From: PALSA-1353 sp050014015
GTDB lineage: Bacteria > Planctomycetota > Phycisphaerae > Tepidisphaerales > Tepidisphaeraceae
DNA length: 64,000 nucleotides
NCBI GenBank assembly: GCA_050014015.1
Contig: JBEKEC010000032.1
Coordinates: 1-64,000 of the forward strand
Reading direction: 5' to 3'
In this document: in pieces, positions 49,694-58,940 of the stretch
Layout: each line of letters begins with the position of its first letter
Position numbering within the stretch: position 1 is the first letter of the stretch
Notes under the pieces: model-generated
Told to the model about the DNA's origin: nothing
Database searches by the model: none
The model's input: only the letters and a program-made list of their open reading frames with translations
Program-made: the position numbers and the translations under genes

Positions 49694-52600
49694 TTAGACG
49701 CGCGGATGATGATTGCCCTGGCGAAGCTTGTGACCGGCCTTCTCTTCCGGATTGAGCACCCCGGCTGAAACGCTATCGCTCTGATTCTGATTCAGCAGAT
49801 TTGCATCGGCTGCGTTGCTGATCGTGGGGGATGTGGCCGCTGCAACACTCGTTGGAGTGGGAGTCACTGTCGTCGTCAACCTCGACGCGACGACAACCCC
49901 GGCCCCGCTGACGGGCATTACGGCAGCAGCAGCGTCGGACTGCTGGCCAAAATTCGCTGCCAGCTCGGTGAAGTCGGCGGCGTTGACCAGGCCATCGTAG
50001 TTAAAGTCGCCTTGGTCCCAGCCGGTGACGGGTTGGTTGAAGTTGGCCGCCAGGATGGTGAAGTCGGCGGCGTTGACCAGGCCGTCCAGATTGGCGTCGC
50101 CGAGCAGCGTATATTTCACTTCGATCTGGCCGGATGCCAAGCCGGCCGGGTTACCCGGATCGGCCGAATCCGCATAGCCGATGCCATAGCGGGCAGAATT
50201 GTTCTGTGCCGCGGTGGACATGATGCCCGAGCCGGTCCAAGTTCCGCCGGCATATCCGCTGGTCAATTCCGCCCTGATCGACGCGATCGGGTCGGAAGAA
50301 CTGCCATAATCAATCAACAGGGTGTTATTCTGCAAATTAAGCGTGCCGCTGTTTAAGAGGCTGCCGACTTCCAGCTCGGTGCCGTTGCCGGTGAGAGACG
50401 CCGTTGCCCCAGGCGCCAAAGAAAGCGTGCTGGCATAGGCGGAGTCGGCGAAGACGACGCTTCCGCTTCTCACCACATTGATAATCGATTCATACGTCAC
50501 AACGCCGCCGCCGGTCTGAGTCAATGTGACGCCGGAGTTAATGGTCAACGGGTTGCCGATGATCAGCGTAGCGCCTGCGGCGACGTTAAAGATCGTGTTG
50601 CTGGCGAGGGTCGTCGGAAGATCGAGTATCACGGTCCCTTGATCGACTTCGACAACCGCGCCGTTTGAGCCGCTGGCTTGCAGGATCAGGGATCCGGTTC
50701 CGGTGAGTTCATATTCGTTGGCGCTGTTAAAGTGCACTGTGCCTTCGGTAATGGCGGAGTTGGTATAAACAGTCTGAGCCGGGGGAGTGATGTCCAGGAA
50801 TTCGGCGGTGGCGCCGATTCCGTTGGGGATCGCGCCGGTGGTCCAGTTTGCGGCCACGTTAAAGTTGCCGCTGCCATTGACGGCCCACACGGGGGTCGTT
50901 GGGAATGCCTTCGCCACGGCCTGCTGGGCCGCGGAACTTTGCATGAAACTGTTCCATACCATATTTGAGCGGGAGTTCTCGGCGGCGATCAGCGTGGGGC
51001 CGAGATCGAGTCCAAGCACGAGCGAGCTTGTCCAGCCGTTGAGCGGATTGAGCGCATCCACGAGGCCGTATTTCTGGTAGACCGTGGAGCCGTAGGTCTG
51101 CTTCATATTTTCCAGCACGTTGATCGTCAGGCGCGGATCAAACTCAAGGCTGCCGCCGGGCGCGGTGGGCACGACCGTTCCATTGATCGGGCCAAAAGCG
51201 GGCGGGCCGCCCCAGACCGTGTATCCACCCTGCCCCTCGGAGGCCGTCAGCCCCCAGAGGTTCGCGCTGTAGTCGGAGTACGTGGAACCGAGATTGATCA
51301 TGAACTGGCGCTGGGCGAGGGTTGCGGTTTGGGCATTCTGGTAGAAATTCAGCCCCGTTTTGTCGGTCAGGCCCTGAAGGTTGAACCAGTCCATGGGAAA
51401 CTGCACCGTGAACAGCGCGGAATCGTCGGCGGTGACAAAGGTATACCCGGAGTACGACACCACGGGTGTCCGCGACCAGGAATACCAGGATGCGACGGAC
51501 GTGGGATATGTCGGCGAGCCCAAACCAAGCAAGTAGAGCAAGGCGGCTTCGCTGAAGTCCCCGTAGCCGCCGGAGAATCCGCTTTCGGGAGTCCATGCGC
51601 CGTAGAACACGCCGCTGGCTTGCTGCATCCAGGGCCAGTCCACGCGGTCGAAGAGCGCCAGGGCAGTCGTCTGAAGCGGGGTTCCGGCCCAGTATTGCGC
51701 GACGCTCAACACGCCGGCCATGAGTTCGGCGGTATCGACGGAGGAAACTTCGCTGGTTCCATACCGCGCGCCGGTCGTTTCATTGAGAAAGTGATAGAAA
51801 AATCCGTTAACGTTGGCGCCGCTGTTGTAGAGGAAGTCGATGGTGGTCAGAGCTCGCTGATAGGCATTGGCATGCGAAAGCCAGCCGCGTGCGTCGCCGA
51901 TGGTCAGCGCGGTCAGCCCGAAGCCGACCGCAGCGATGCTGGAATCGGCCGAGGGGCTGCCGCCGTTGGCGTTGGCGCTGTCGGGGACGAGTCCGGTGGC
52001 CGAATTGGTCTCATCCCAGTAGTACATCAACTCGCGGTCTTCCAGATCGTTCAGGAACAACTGGTCGGCGGAGCTGTAAACACCGGCGCCGGGCGGGGGA
52101 CTATTTCCGATGCTGACACTGCTGATGGCGGCAGTGCAGAGCGCGCCGGTATTGTGGGACGTGACGGCCAGCCCCGCGAGTGCAGTGGAGTTGAGCGCAA
52201 CGGTCTGGCTGGGACCGACCTGTAACCAATTGATGCCATCGGTGCAATAGTATGCGGTGAAGGTGTTGCCGGCGCGGGTTAATTTCAATCCCACAGGAGC
52301 GGGAGTCGGTCCACCGGCGGGGCTGCTTATTTCCTGGTTGGTAACGCCGCCGGCGGTGGATCGCCACTCGAACGTGATGCCGCTGGTTGGCGAAACCAGA
52401 AGCGCCGCGAAAGCCGATCCTGCCGTGAGGTCGTTTCGGATCATGACGCCGGCCTTGGCCCAGGCATTGGTATTGGCGATGGAATCGACGTAGGCGATCG
52501 CGCTGCCGTCGCCCGCCATTGTTGTACTGTTGAAGTTGAACTGGTCGGAGGTTCCCCAGATATCGGCTCCGCTGCCGGAAATCGTGGTCGTGTCACTGGG

Positions 52601-53836
52601 CGAGTCGTAAACGGCGGATCCTGCGATGGCGGGGGATCCGATGTCGGTGTCCGTCCAGCCGCCACGCGTGAGGTCGACGCTGGAAAACACCGCGGTATTG
52701 AGTGCGGAACTGTTATTTGACGACGCCCACAAACCGCCAAGCGTGATTGCGCTGGGCATGGTGATTGCCTGGGTGGTTCCGATCTGCGTCCAATTGATGT
52801 CGTCGCTGGAATAGTCTCCGGCGAAGTTGCCATTGGTGTCCGTGACGTTAAGCCAAACCGGACCACTGACTGATACTGGGGTGGAGGTGAACGCGCCCCC
52901 GCTGGACCGGCCGGCGAAGACGACGGTGTTCTGCGCCGTCAAATCCACTGCGGCAAAGAGCGATCCGGCGGTGGTGTCGGAGCGGATCATGACGCCGGCC
53001 GCGGCGGAGGAATTCGTGTTCGTCAGGGAGTCCACCAGCGCAGAGACCGAGCCGTTGCCGGTTATCGCGTAGTTGGCGAAATTGAATTGATCGGACGTGC
53101 CGCCCACGCCTGTTCCGCTGGCCACTATGGTGAACGTGTTGCTTGCCTGGTTATATCCGGCCGACCCGGGCAGGGGGGGTGAGCCGATGTCGTTGTCCGA
53201 CCACCCGGACGGGAGGACGTTCAATTTGGAGAAGTTCGCCGTGGTCGCGATCGAATTGCTGGCGGAGTCGGCGGCCAATCCGATCAAAGGGCTGGAGCCA
53301 AGGGTAATGGTTTGACTCGATCCCAGTTGCGACCAGGTGACGCCATCGCTGGAAAAATAAGCGGTGACGGTGGAACCGGCAAGGGAGAGCTCGAGATATT
53401 CTGGGGCTTGGAAGCCGACGATGGTCGTCTGGCCGGCGGTTCCGCCGTCGGCGGTGCGGGTGACGAGCTCAATTCCGCTGCTGGGGGTGACGAACGCTCC
53501 CACCAAGGCGGAGACGGCGCTGGTGTCGTTGCGGATCATCAGACCGGCTTGGGCCGACGCATTGGTATTGGTCAGGGAGCTGACCTGGGTGACGAGCGTG
53601 ACATTGCCCGAGTAGGTTTCATAGGCGAAGTTAAACTGATCCGAAAGTCCACCGATCCCAGTGCCCCCGGCGATAACGCTATAGGCGCCGTTGGAACAGG
53701 AAGCTGAACCAGCCTGAGAAGGCGAACCTATGTCCTGGTCAGCGGTAAGCAGACCAATGGATAGAAGCAGTCTGGTTTCCAGAGCTTCGATGACTGCGCG
53801 GTGAGCGGATGGCAATTTTTGACGGTTCCAAGGCAC
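49694..53836 (-). CDS. LEPR-XLL / three repeats / GH144-type / dockerin exported protein
   Basis: A 1380-aa protein with GTG start after GAGGAAG. In order: the LEPR-XLL export motif (IEALETRLLLS, about 16-27); three related beta-rich domains of about 185 aa, each with DIGSP...GSA and TSDQFNF (about 30-215, 215-400, 400-580); a PF10091/GH144-type catalytic domain (about 585-980, ADQLFLNDLEDRELMYYWDE, AVGFGLTALTIGDARGW, NLWGLTASEGQGGYTVWGGPP); a beta-strand module shared with the last gene of the window (about 985-1200); two dockerin-like repeats GDANLDGLVNAADF and GDFNYDGLVNAADF (about 1240-1297). GH144 enzymes cleave beta-1,2-glucan internally; here that is inference from family and context. 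Confidence 0.85.
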   Translation of the reverse strand: MPWNRQKLPSAHRAVIEALETRLLLSIGLLTADQDIGSPSQAGSASCSNGAYSVIAGGTGIGGLSDQFNFAYETYSGNVTLVTQVSSLTNTNASAQAGLMIRNDTSAVSALVGAFVTPSSGIELVTRTADGGTAGQTTIVGFQAPEYLELSLAGSTVTAYFSSDGVTWSQLGSSQTITLGSSPLIGLAADSASNSIATTANFSKLNVLPSGWSDNDIGSPPLPGSAGYNQASNTFTIVASGTGVGGTSDQFNFANYAITGNGSVSALVDSLTNTNSSAAAGVMIRSDTTAGSLFAAVDLTAQNTVVFAGRSSGGAFTSTPVSVSGPVWLNVTDTNGNFAGDYSSDDINWTQIGTTQAITMPSAITLGGLWASSNNSSALNTAVFSSVDLTRGGWTDTDIGSPAIAGSAVYDSPSDTTTISGSGADIWGTSDQFNFNSTTMAGDGSAIAYVDSIANTNAWAKAGVMIRNDLTAGSAFAALLVSPTSGITFEWRSTAGGVTNQEISSPAGGPTPAPVGLKLTRAGNTFTAYYCTDGINWLQVGPSQTVALNSTALAGLAVTSHNTGALCTAAISSVSIGNSPPPGAGVYSSADQLFLNDLEDRELMYYWDETNSATGLVPDSANANGGSPSADSSIAAVGFGLTALTIGDARGWLSHANAYQRALTTIDFLYNSGANVNGFFYHFLNETTGARYGTSEVSSVDTAELMAGVLSVAQYWAGTPLQTTALALFDRVDWPWMQQASGVFYGAWTPESGFSGGYGDFSEAALLYLLGLGSPTYPTSVASWYSWSRTPVVSYSGYTFVTADDSALFTVQFPMDWFNLQGLTDKTGLNFYQNAQTATLAQRQFMINLGSTYSDYSANLWGLTASEGQGGYTVWGGPPAFGPINGTVVPTAPGGSLEFDPRLTINVLENMKQTYGSTVYQKYGLVDALNPLNGWTSSLVLGLDLGPTLIAAENSRSNMVWNSFMQSSAAQQAVAKAFPTTPVWAVNGSGNFNVAANWTTGAIPNGIGATAEFLDITPPAQTVYTNSAITEGTVHFNSANEYELTGTGSLILQASGSNGAVVEVDQGTVILDLPTTLASNTIFNVAAGATLIIGNPLTINSGVTLTQTGGGVVTYESIINVVRSGSVVFADSAYASTLSLAPGATASLTGNGTELEVGSLLNSGTLNLQNNTLLIDYGSSSDPIASIRAELTSGYAGGTWTGSGIMSTAAQNNSARYGIGYADSADPGNPAGLASGQIEVKYTLLGDANLDGLVNAADFTILAANFNQPVTGWDQGDFNYDGLVNAADFTELAANFGQQSDAAAAVMPVSGAGVVVASRLTTTVTPTPTSVAAATSPTISNAADANLLNQNQSDSVSAGVLNPEEKAGHKLRQGNHHPRV

Positions 53837-53935
53837 AAATCACTTCCTCAGAGCACATCCATTCCAGGCTGACGCTGCCGCCCCAAAATGCCAACATCTC
53901 TGCCACCGCCTGGTGTGCACTGCGACCAAAAACCA

Positions 53936-54000
53936 GGGGAGGCGCCTGATCACGCATTGCCCATGGTGGGACGATGCGGATCAGGCACCTCCTCCCAGTG
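53936..54000 (-). terminator. Hairpin downstream of the PEP-CTERM gene
   Basis: GGAGGCGCCTGATCACGCAT and ATGCGGATCAGGCACCTCC pair imperfectly over about 19 positions, beginning about 25 bases beyond the PEP-CTERM stop. There is no T-tract, so it could stabilise the mRNA rather than terminate it. Confidence 0.5.
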
Positions 54001-54024
54001 TCGGAGGGTTTCAAGACGCCTTAC

Positions 54025-54843
54025 TTAGACCGAGCTCTTTGCGCGGCGACGAACAAAGAGTGCAACACTGCCGAGTGCAAGCATGGAAAGGCTTGCCGGT
54101 TCAGGTACGACAGAGCTGATGTTGGTAAACTGCGCAAAGTTAGAATCAGCGGGATTGCTTGGGCTCCATTGAGTATAGAAGCCAAGTTGGAACGGCCCCG
54201 GGGGCGTATAGGCGAGATTCGGCCCCGACGAAAACAGCGGACCGCCGGTGGAGAGGTCCTGAGCGTAATAGGTCAGAGTGCCGGCCGTCGCGTTGTATAC
54301 CTCTGCCATGTAGATCGTTTGACCGTTTACGAACGGAGCGCCGCTGCCGTTGGTGTTGTTGACGCCGCTTCCATTGTTTCCAAACAAAGCAAACGGTGCA
54401 TTGCCTCCGAAGGCAACGATTTCACCGGCGTCCGTGTCGAGAATGAACAAACCATCATTACCAAGGCTACCGTCGGTGCCGTTGATGCGGATACCGGCCT
54501 CCTTACGAGGGGAGGTAAAACCGCCGTACAACGTCACGTCCGCGTTAATTTCAAAGCTTTGATTGACCGGAAATGTAGCCGCGGACGCGCCGCCATTCTC
54601 GGAAAACAAAAGATCGACTCGGTCTGTGCCGGTTGCCGTCATCTGGCTGTCGAGAACCGAAGCACCTCCGGTAACACCGTTGTAGGTGTTCGTGATGGTC
54701 AAGGTTGATGGATCAGCACCGTTAAGGATCTCGGCTCCGTACAATCCATTGACTTGAGCCATTGCCGATGTGGACAGCGCGCAAAGCGCCGCGCAAACTG
54801 AGCCGCCCATGAGAGCGGTTTTGAGACGTGAAAGACTACGCAT
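54025..54843 (-). CDS. PEP-CTERM exported protein
   Basis: A 272-aa protein with signal peptide (LMGGSVCAALCALSTSAMAQ) and the C-terminal sorting signal VPEPASLSMLALGSVALFVRRR, recognised by exosortase-type systems and kept at the cell surface or in an exopolymer. The mature part is beta-rich (AEILNGADPSTLTITNTYN, GIRINGTDGSLGNDGLFILD, LGFYTQWSPSNPAD), perhaps a lectin-like sandwich that could bind carbohydrate. It lies between two GH144-type genes. No exosortase is in the window. Confidence 0.85.
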   Translation of the reverse strand: MRSLSRLKTALMGGSVCAALCALSTSAMAQVNGLYGAEILNGADPSTLTITNTYNGVTGGASVLDSQMTATGTDRVDLLFSENGGASAATFPVNQSFEINADVTLYGGFTSPRKEAGIRINGTDGSLGNDGLFILDTDAGEIVAFGGNAPFALFGNNGSGVNNTNGSGAPFVNGQTIYMAEVYNATAGTLTYYAQDLSTGGPLFSSGPNLAYTPPGPFQLGFYTQWSPSNPADSNFAQFTNISSVVPEPASLSMLALGSVALFVRRRAKSSV

Positions 54844-55044
54844 AATGCCTCCTTATAATTGGGCGATTGTCCGGCGATTCGTCTCAAGCAAACATTACTC
54901 AAGTCCTTTCGCCTGACAGGTGGGTATTCATGAAAAGTCATGATACCGCAAAACGAGTAAAACGCATCGCGAAAAACGACAAATAGATTTCAAGCCACCT
55001 CCTTTCGGCTGGCCGCCAAGCCAGCCGCTCCATAGCCTTCAGCT

Positions 55045-56508
55045 TCAGCCGCCGCTGCCGGCGGTCTCATTAGAAGTATATAGAGACGTTGTCGGACGAG
55101 CGTCCGACGAATCATAAAGCCGCAAGCCCGCAGCCGTTAGCGCTGCACGGGCTTCAGGACTCGACATGAATGTTTGCCAAACGAACCCACTGCGGCAATT
55201 CTCCGCCATCAGCACGGAAGGACCAATATCGATTCCAAGGGCATCCGTGTCATACCAACCATTGGCAGGGTTAAATGCATCGACGAATCCATACTTCAAA
55301 AACCCTTTGACGCCGTACTGCGCGCGCATATTCTCCAGATCATCGAGGCAAAGTCGCGGCTCGAATGCAAGACTACCTGCCGCTGCGGCAGGGGTGATAC
55401 TGCCATCGATCTTGCTGTCGGCCTTACGGGTGCGATCGGTGGGGGGGCCGCCCCAGGCGGTATATCCGCCTTCTGTGTCCGACGCGGTAAGCCCCCACAA
55501 ATTTGGTCCGTAGGTGGGAAATTGGGCGCTCAAGTCATCTATGCTCCATTGCCGTTGCGAAAGAGTGGCCAGTTGAGAATTACGGAAATAATCGGCGTAG
55601 TCATCCCTCAATCCGCGCAGATCAAACCACACCTGTGGATACTGGTGCGTAAACAGCGGCGGACATTGCATGTACGTCAGACCGGCGTAGGTGACGACGG
55701 GTTCCCTGTGCCACGCGCGCCAGGCCGCCGGCGGCAACGGATGTGACCGGGAGCCCAGCCCGAGCAGATAGAGCAACGGCCCTTCGTTAAAGCTCCGCCA
55801 ACGAGAGCCGTGGAAGCCATTTTCCGGACTCCACCCCATGGACAAGGTGCCGTCGGGGCTGATCATCCAGGGCCAATCCACGCGCTCGTATAGCTCGTCG
55901 GCGAGCTTTGCCAATTCCGTTCCCGCAAAATGCTGTCGCACGGTGAGAACGCCCGCCATCAGCAATGCCGTATCGATGTCGGAGACTTCGCTATTCCACG
56001 CCCGCTCGCCCGTGTGCATGTTGAGGAAGTGATAGAAATATCCATGCTCCTGCGGGCCGTGGTCGCGCAAAAAGCGGAGAACGCGCACCGAGCGATCGTA
56101 AGCTTCCTGATGCGCCACCCAACCGCGGTATTCGCCCACGCACAGAGCCGTTAGACCGAATCCCACCGAGGCGATGCTGGCAATCTTGCCAGCGCCGCCA
56201 TTGGCCTTGGCGCGATCGGGCATGAGACCGGTCATCGGATCGGCCGAGTCGATATAGAATTGAATTCCCCGTGATTCCAAATCGTCGAGGAACTTTTCGT
56301 CCTTGGGCGTAATAGTCGATTTGCCGGGCGGAAACGCGGGGTTCTCGATGGCCTGGTCGCCCGCCGCCAGTTGTACGGCAGACAGGGCCGGTGCAGCGGG
56401 CGTGTTCGTCTGCTCGGCATCGGCCGGCACAAGGGGCACTCGAGCGATCACCGCCGCTACGAACGCGGCTGCGGCAACCCATCGAAATGTCGCATCTTTC
56501 AACCCCAT
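55045..56508 (-). CDS. PF10091/GH144-type glycoside hydrolase
   Basis: A 487-aa exported enzyme with signal peptide (VAAAAFVAAVIARVPL...ADA). The catalytic domain (about 65-460) has FLDDLESRGIQFYIDSADP, GLTALCVGEYRGWVAHQEAY, HGYFYHFLNMHTGERAWNSE, GPNLWGLTASDTEGGYTAWG and GIDIGPSVLMAENCRSG, colinear with the enzyme domain of the 1380-aa protein. The family includes endo-beta-1,2-glucanases, which with GH94 and GH3 enzymes would degrade beta-1,2-glucan. Older names such as glucoamylase-like reflect only the fold. It is preceded by the prepilin-like gene with 15 bases between. Confidence 0.85.
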   Translation of the reverse strand: MGLKDATFRWVAAAAFVAAVIARVPLVPADAEQTNTPAAPALSAVQLAAGDQAIENPAFPPGKSTITPKDEKFLDDLESRGIQFYIDSADPMTGLMPDRAKANGGAGKIASIASVGFGLTALCVGEYRGWVAHQEAYDRSVRVLRFLRDHGPQEHGYFYHFLNMHTGERAWNSEVSDIDTALLMAGVLTVRQHFAGTELAKLADELYERVDWPWMISPDGTLSMGWSPENGFHGSRWRSFNEGPLLYLLGLGSRSHPLPPAAWRAWHREPVVTYAGLTYMQCPPLFTHQYPQVWFDLRGLRDDYADYFRNSQLATLSQRQWSIDDLSAQFPTYGPNLWGLTASDTEGGYTAWGGPPTDRTRKADSKIDGSITPAAAAGSLAFEPRLCLDDLENMRAQYGVKGFLKYGFVDAFNPANGWYDTDALGIDIGPSVLMAENCRSGFVWQTFMSSPEARAALTAAGLRLYDSSDARPTTSLYTSNETAGSGG

Positions 56509-56523
56509 TCTCTTCGTATGCTC

Positions 56524-57570
56524 CTATGGGTTTACGTCAATGTTTCCTCTCAAAAGATCGGTTGTCTGAGTGTTCGGATTATAGGTAAAGGACTGCACGT
56601 GGCCGTCCAACATCAGAGCGTTCGCCTGAGTGTTCCCATTGTGGCGAAATCGTATGTTACCCCAGTTGTTGGGGTCATCCTTATTGGTATCGCTCGCTGT
56701 GCTGCCCCCAATAGCCGAAACCACGTTAACCGGCTGACCCTGGTTTGTGTAATTGTTATCGATCGAGTACGCATTGGTCATGTCTGTGGTTTTGTTGCCC
56801 GAGGGACCCAATGCCACCAAGATATCTTCATGGTCGAGGTTGAATGCGACAGAGGAGGCATTCCAAACACCGGTTTGCATCGACAGCGATGCGTCGAAAA
56901 CCACGGCAATATCGGATGCGTGTTGCACGCGCGCCAGTTTGTACGGCCTTTGGTATAGAGTGCCGGAAAATCTTGGGAAGCCCGACTGTTGAGTCTCAGC
57001 GTAATAATCCGGGTTGTAAAGGGTCGGCATAAGTCGCGGGTGACAGGAATAATTGGTCACGGGAGCCGTAATATTGCTTGGGTTCGATTGTGCCGTAGGG
57101 CAGATGAAGTATTGCCGGTAACCTTGATCGTTAGTGCTGGCCAACCCTGAGCCGGAATACCCCGCGTTGGCATTGGTACTTAGCTCGTGGGCCAAGAGCA
57201 CTGTCCAGTCGGCGCCTGCGCTTACATTCGATGGGTTTCCAATATCATCGTAGATGTTGGGGTTCTTCGAGGGGTTGGCCGTGTCCGGCGCAATCTGATA
57301 GCCGTAAAAAACGAAGCCGAAAGGCATAATTCCCTGGTCATCGCCCGCATAAATCACAATCGCCTGGCCGATCTGGCGGAGATTGGACATACATTTGAGC
57401 GAGTTGGACTGTTCCCTCGCTTTGCTGAGGGCCGGGAGCAATATGCCAATCAATACCGCGATAATCCCAATAACCACCAATAGCTCTACGAGCGTGAACC
57501 CCTTATTCTCTAATCGGTGGGAACCAGACTTATCCTTGAATGCGCAATGAAGTGTTTTGGAGCGTACCAT
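56524..57570 (-). CDS. Prepilin-type exported protein (DUF1559-like)
   Basis: A 348-aa protein from ATG 57570 (GGAG six bases upstream; a second ATG lies at 57594). The type IV prepilin signal KGFTLVELLVVIGIIAVL has the cleavage Gly near residue 24. The rest (LSKAREQSNSLKCMSNLRQIGQA, CPTAQSNP, MLDGHVQSF near the end) matches the large planctomycete DUF1559/pseudopilin group. These are numerous and of unknown function; inside sugar loci they recur, possibly at the cell surface. It is the first gene downstream of lacI. Confidence 0.85.
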   Translation of the reverse strand: MVRSKTLHCAFKDKSGSHRLENKGFTLVELLVVIGIIAVLIGILLPALSKAREQSNSLKCMSNLRQIGQAIVIYAGDDQGIMPFGFVFYGYQIAPDTANPSKNPNIYDDIGNPSNVSAGADWTVLLAHELSTNANAGYSGSGLASTNDQGYRQYFICPTAQSNPSNITAPVTNYSCHPRLMPTLYNPDYYAETQQSGFPRFSGTLYQRPYKLARVQHASDIAVVFDASLSMQTGVWNASSVAFNLDHEDILVALGPSGNKTTDMTNAYSIDNNYTNQGQPVNVVSAIGGSTASDTNKDDPNNWGNIRFRHNGNTQANALMLDGHVQSFTYNPNTQTTDLLRGNIDVNP

Positions 57571-57696
57571 CTTATTCTCCGGCAGAATTCGCATACTCTC
57601 CGCACGCTACGTGGAAGGGCCGCGAACATCCCGGCACGCCCTTCCAAAACAGCTAACAATCGGCCCGCACTTAAACCTCTCCAACGGCACCCAAGT

Positions 57697-58746
57697 CTAT
57701 TTCAATTTCTGGTCCAGGCCCGTTGATTTCTTGCCCGCGGACGAATGGCGGACCACCAACCGAACTTGAAGTCGATGCCCAACCTGTTTTTGACCATGAT
57801 CTACAAGCTCCACCGCCCATCGCGCCGCCACCTGGCCCATCAACCGCATGGGGCACGCCACGCTGGTCAAAGACAGATGTTCAGCGGCATCCACGTTGTC
57901 ATAGCCCGCGATCGCAACGTCGCCCGGCACCGATATCCCCGAACCATGGAATTTGTTGACCATGCCAATTGCCATGGAGTCATTGAAGCAGAAAATAGCA
58001 TCGGGCAGCGGCGCCTTGGAATCCAGGAGTTTCCTCGCCGCATCAACGCCGCTCGTCATTGTGAACGCGCCCGTCCAGATCAATTTCTCATCAAAAGAAA
58101 GTCCGAGCCTTGCAAATGCTTGCCGGCATCCCAGCAGCCGCTGCGCGGAGTCGTAGTTCCCCTTCGGTCCGGTTAACAGGGCAATACGGCGATGTCCTTG
58201 CTCGAACAAATGTTCGATCATCGCCTCGGCGCCGCCGACGTTATCCATCCCAACCACGGGGAGATTGGAACCATTAATCTCGCGGTCGATGAGAATGATC
58301 GGCAACTGTTGAATGTCCTCGGCCTTCAGGTCGCGCGTGTCATCGAGGTTTAACACCAACAAGGCATCGGCGCGCCCTTGGCGAAGCAGCCTGTTGACAA
58401 GTTCCGGCCGGCTGCGACGATTTCCGACGAACGCCGCCAAAACGTCAAAATTGTTCTCCGCCGCGATTTCGTCGATTCCGGCCAGAATGTCGGCATAAAA
58501 TCCGCTTGCGATTTCCGGAAGGATCGCACCAAGGGTGTGTGTCTTTCGGCCCGCAAGCGCCCTTGCGGCATAACTTGCCTCGTACGAAAGCTCTTGTGCC
58601 GCTCCCAAAACTCGGTTGCGAATTTCTTCGCTCACACGCGCTTTTCCGCTAAATACCCGCGAAACCGTTGCCGTCGAAGCGCCCGACAGCCGGCTAACGT
58701 CGTAAAGCGTCGATTGCTTCTTTCGAGAGGGGGCCGTCGAAATCAT
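57697..58746 (-). CDS. LacI-family transcriptional regulator
   Basis: A 349-aa regulator with an N-terminal helix-turn-helix LYDVSRLSGASTATVSRVFSG (about 14-34), hinge SYEASYAARALAGRKTHTLGAI and a periplasmic-binding-type sensor domain (AILPEIASGFYADILAGIDEIA, LLTGPKGNYDSAQRLLG, FCFNDSMAIGMV, DVAIAGYDNV). It probably senses a sugar of the locus. An operator-like palindrome lies 28 bases upstream of its start, implying autoregulation, and the same motif lies before the GH94 gene and the last gene. Confidence 0.95.
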   Translation of the reverse strand: MISTAPSRKKQSTLYDVSRLSGASTATVSRVFSGKARVSEEIRNRVLGAAQELSYEASYAARALAGRKTHTLGAILPEIASGFYADILAGIDEIAAENNFDVLAAFVGNRRSRPELVNRLLRQGRADALLVLNLDDTRDLKAEDIQQLPIILIDREINGSNLPVVGMDNVGGAEAMIEHLFEQGHRRIALLTGPKGNYDSAQRLLGCRQAFARLGLSFDEKLIWTGAFTMTSGVDAARKLLDSKAPLPDAIFCFNDSMAIGMVNKFHGSGISVPGDVAIAGYDNVDAAEHLSLTSVACPMRLMGQVAARWAVELVDHGQKQVGHRLQVRLVVRHSSAGKKSTGLDQKLK

Positions 58747-58773
58747 GTTTTACACGTCCAAAAAAGGGAACTC

Positions 58774-58789
58774 ATGTAACCGCTTACAT
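58774..58789. promoter_or_regulatory. LacI-type operator, site 1 (upstream of lacI)
   Basis: ATGTAACCGCTTACAT is a perfect palindrome of 6-bp arms with a CCGC centre; on the other strand it reads ATGTAAGCGGTTACAT. LacI-family operators are typically such palindromes with a central CG. Confidence 0.8.
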
Positions 58790-58940
58790 TTTCCCCCGTG
58801 CCTCTGAACTTGTCAAGCAAAATGTTCATTTTAACCGTCGAAAACCAAAATGATGCGGCCAATGATCTGCCGCCAAGGCAAACAACCAGCGGAAAATCCC
58901 CTGGCTCAGAACCTGTCAACAGAGGCCGTGACAACGCAAA

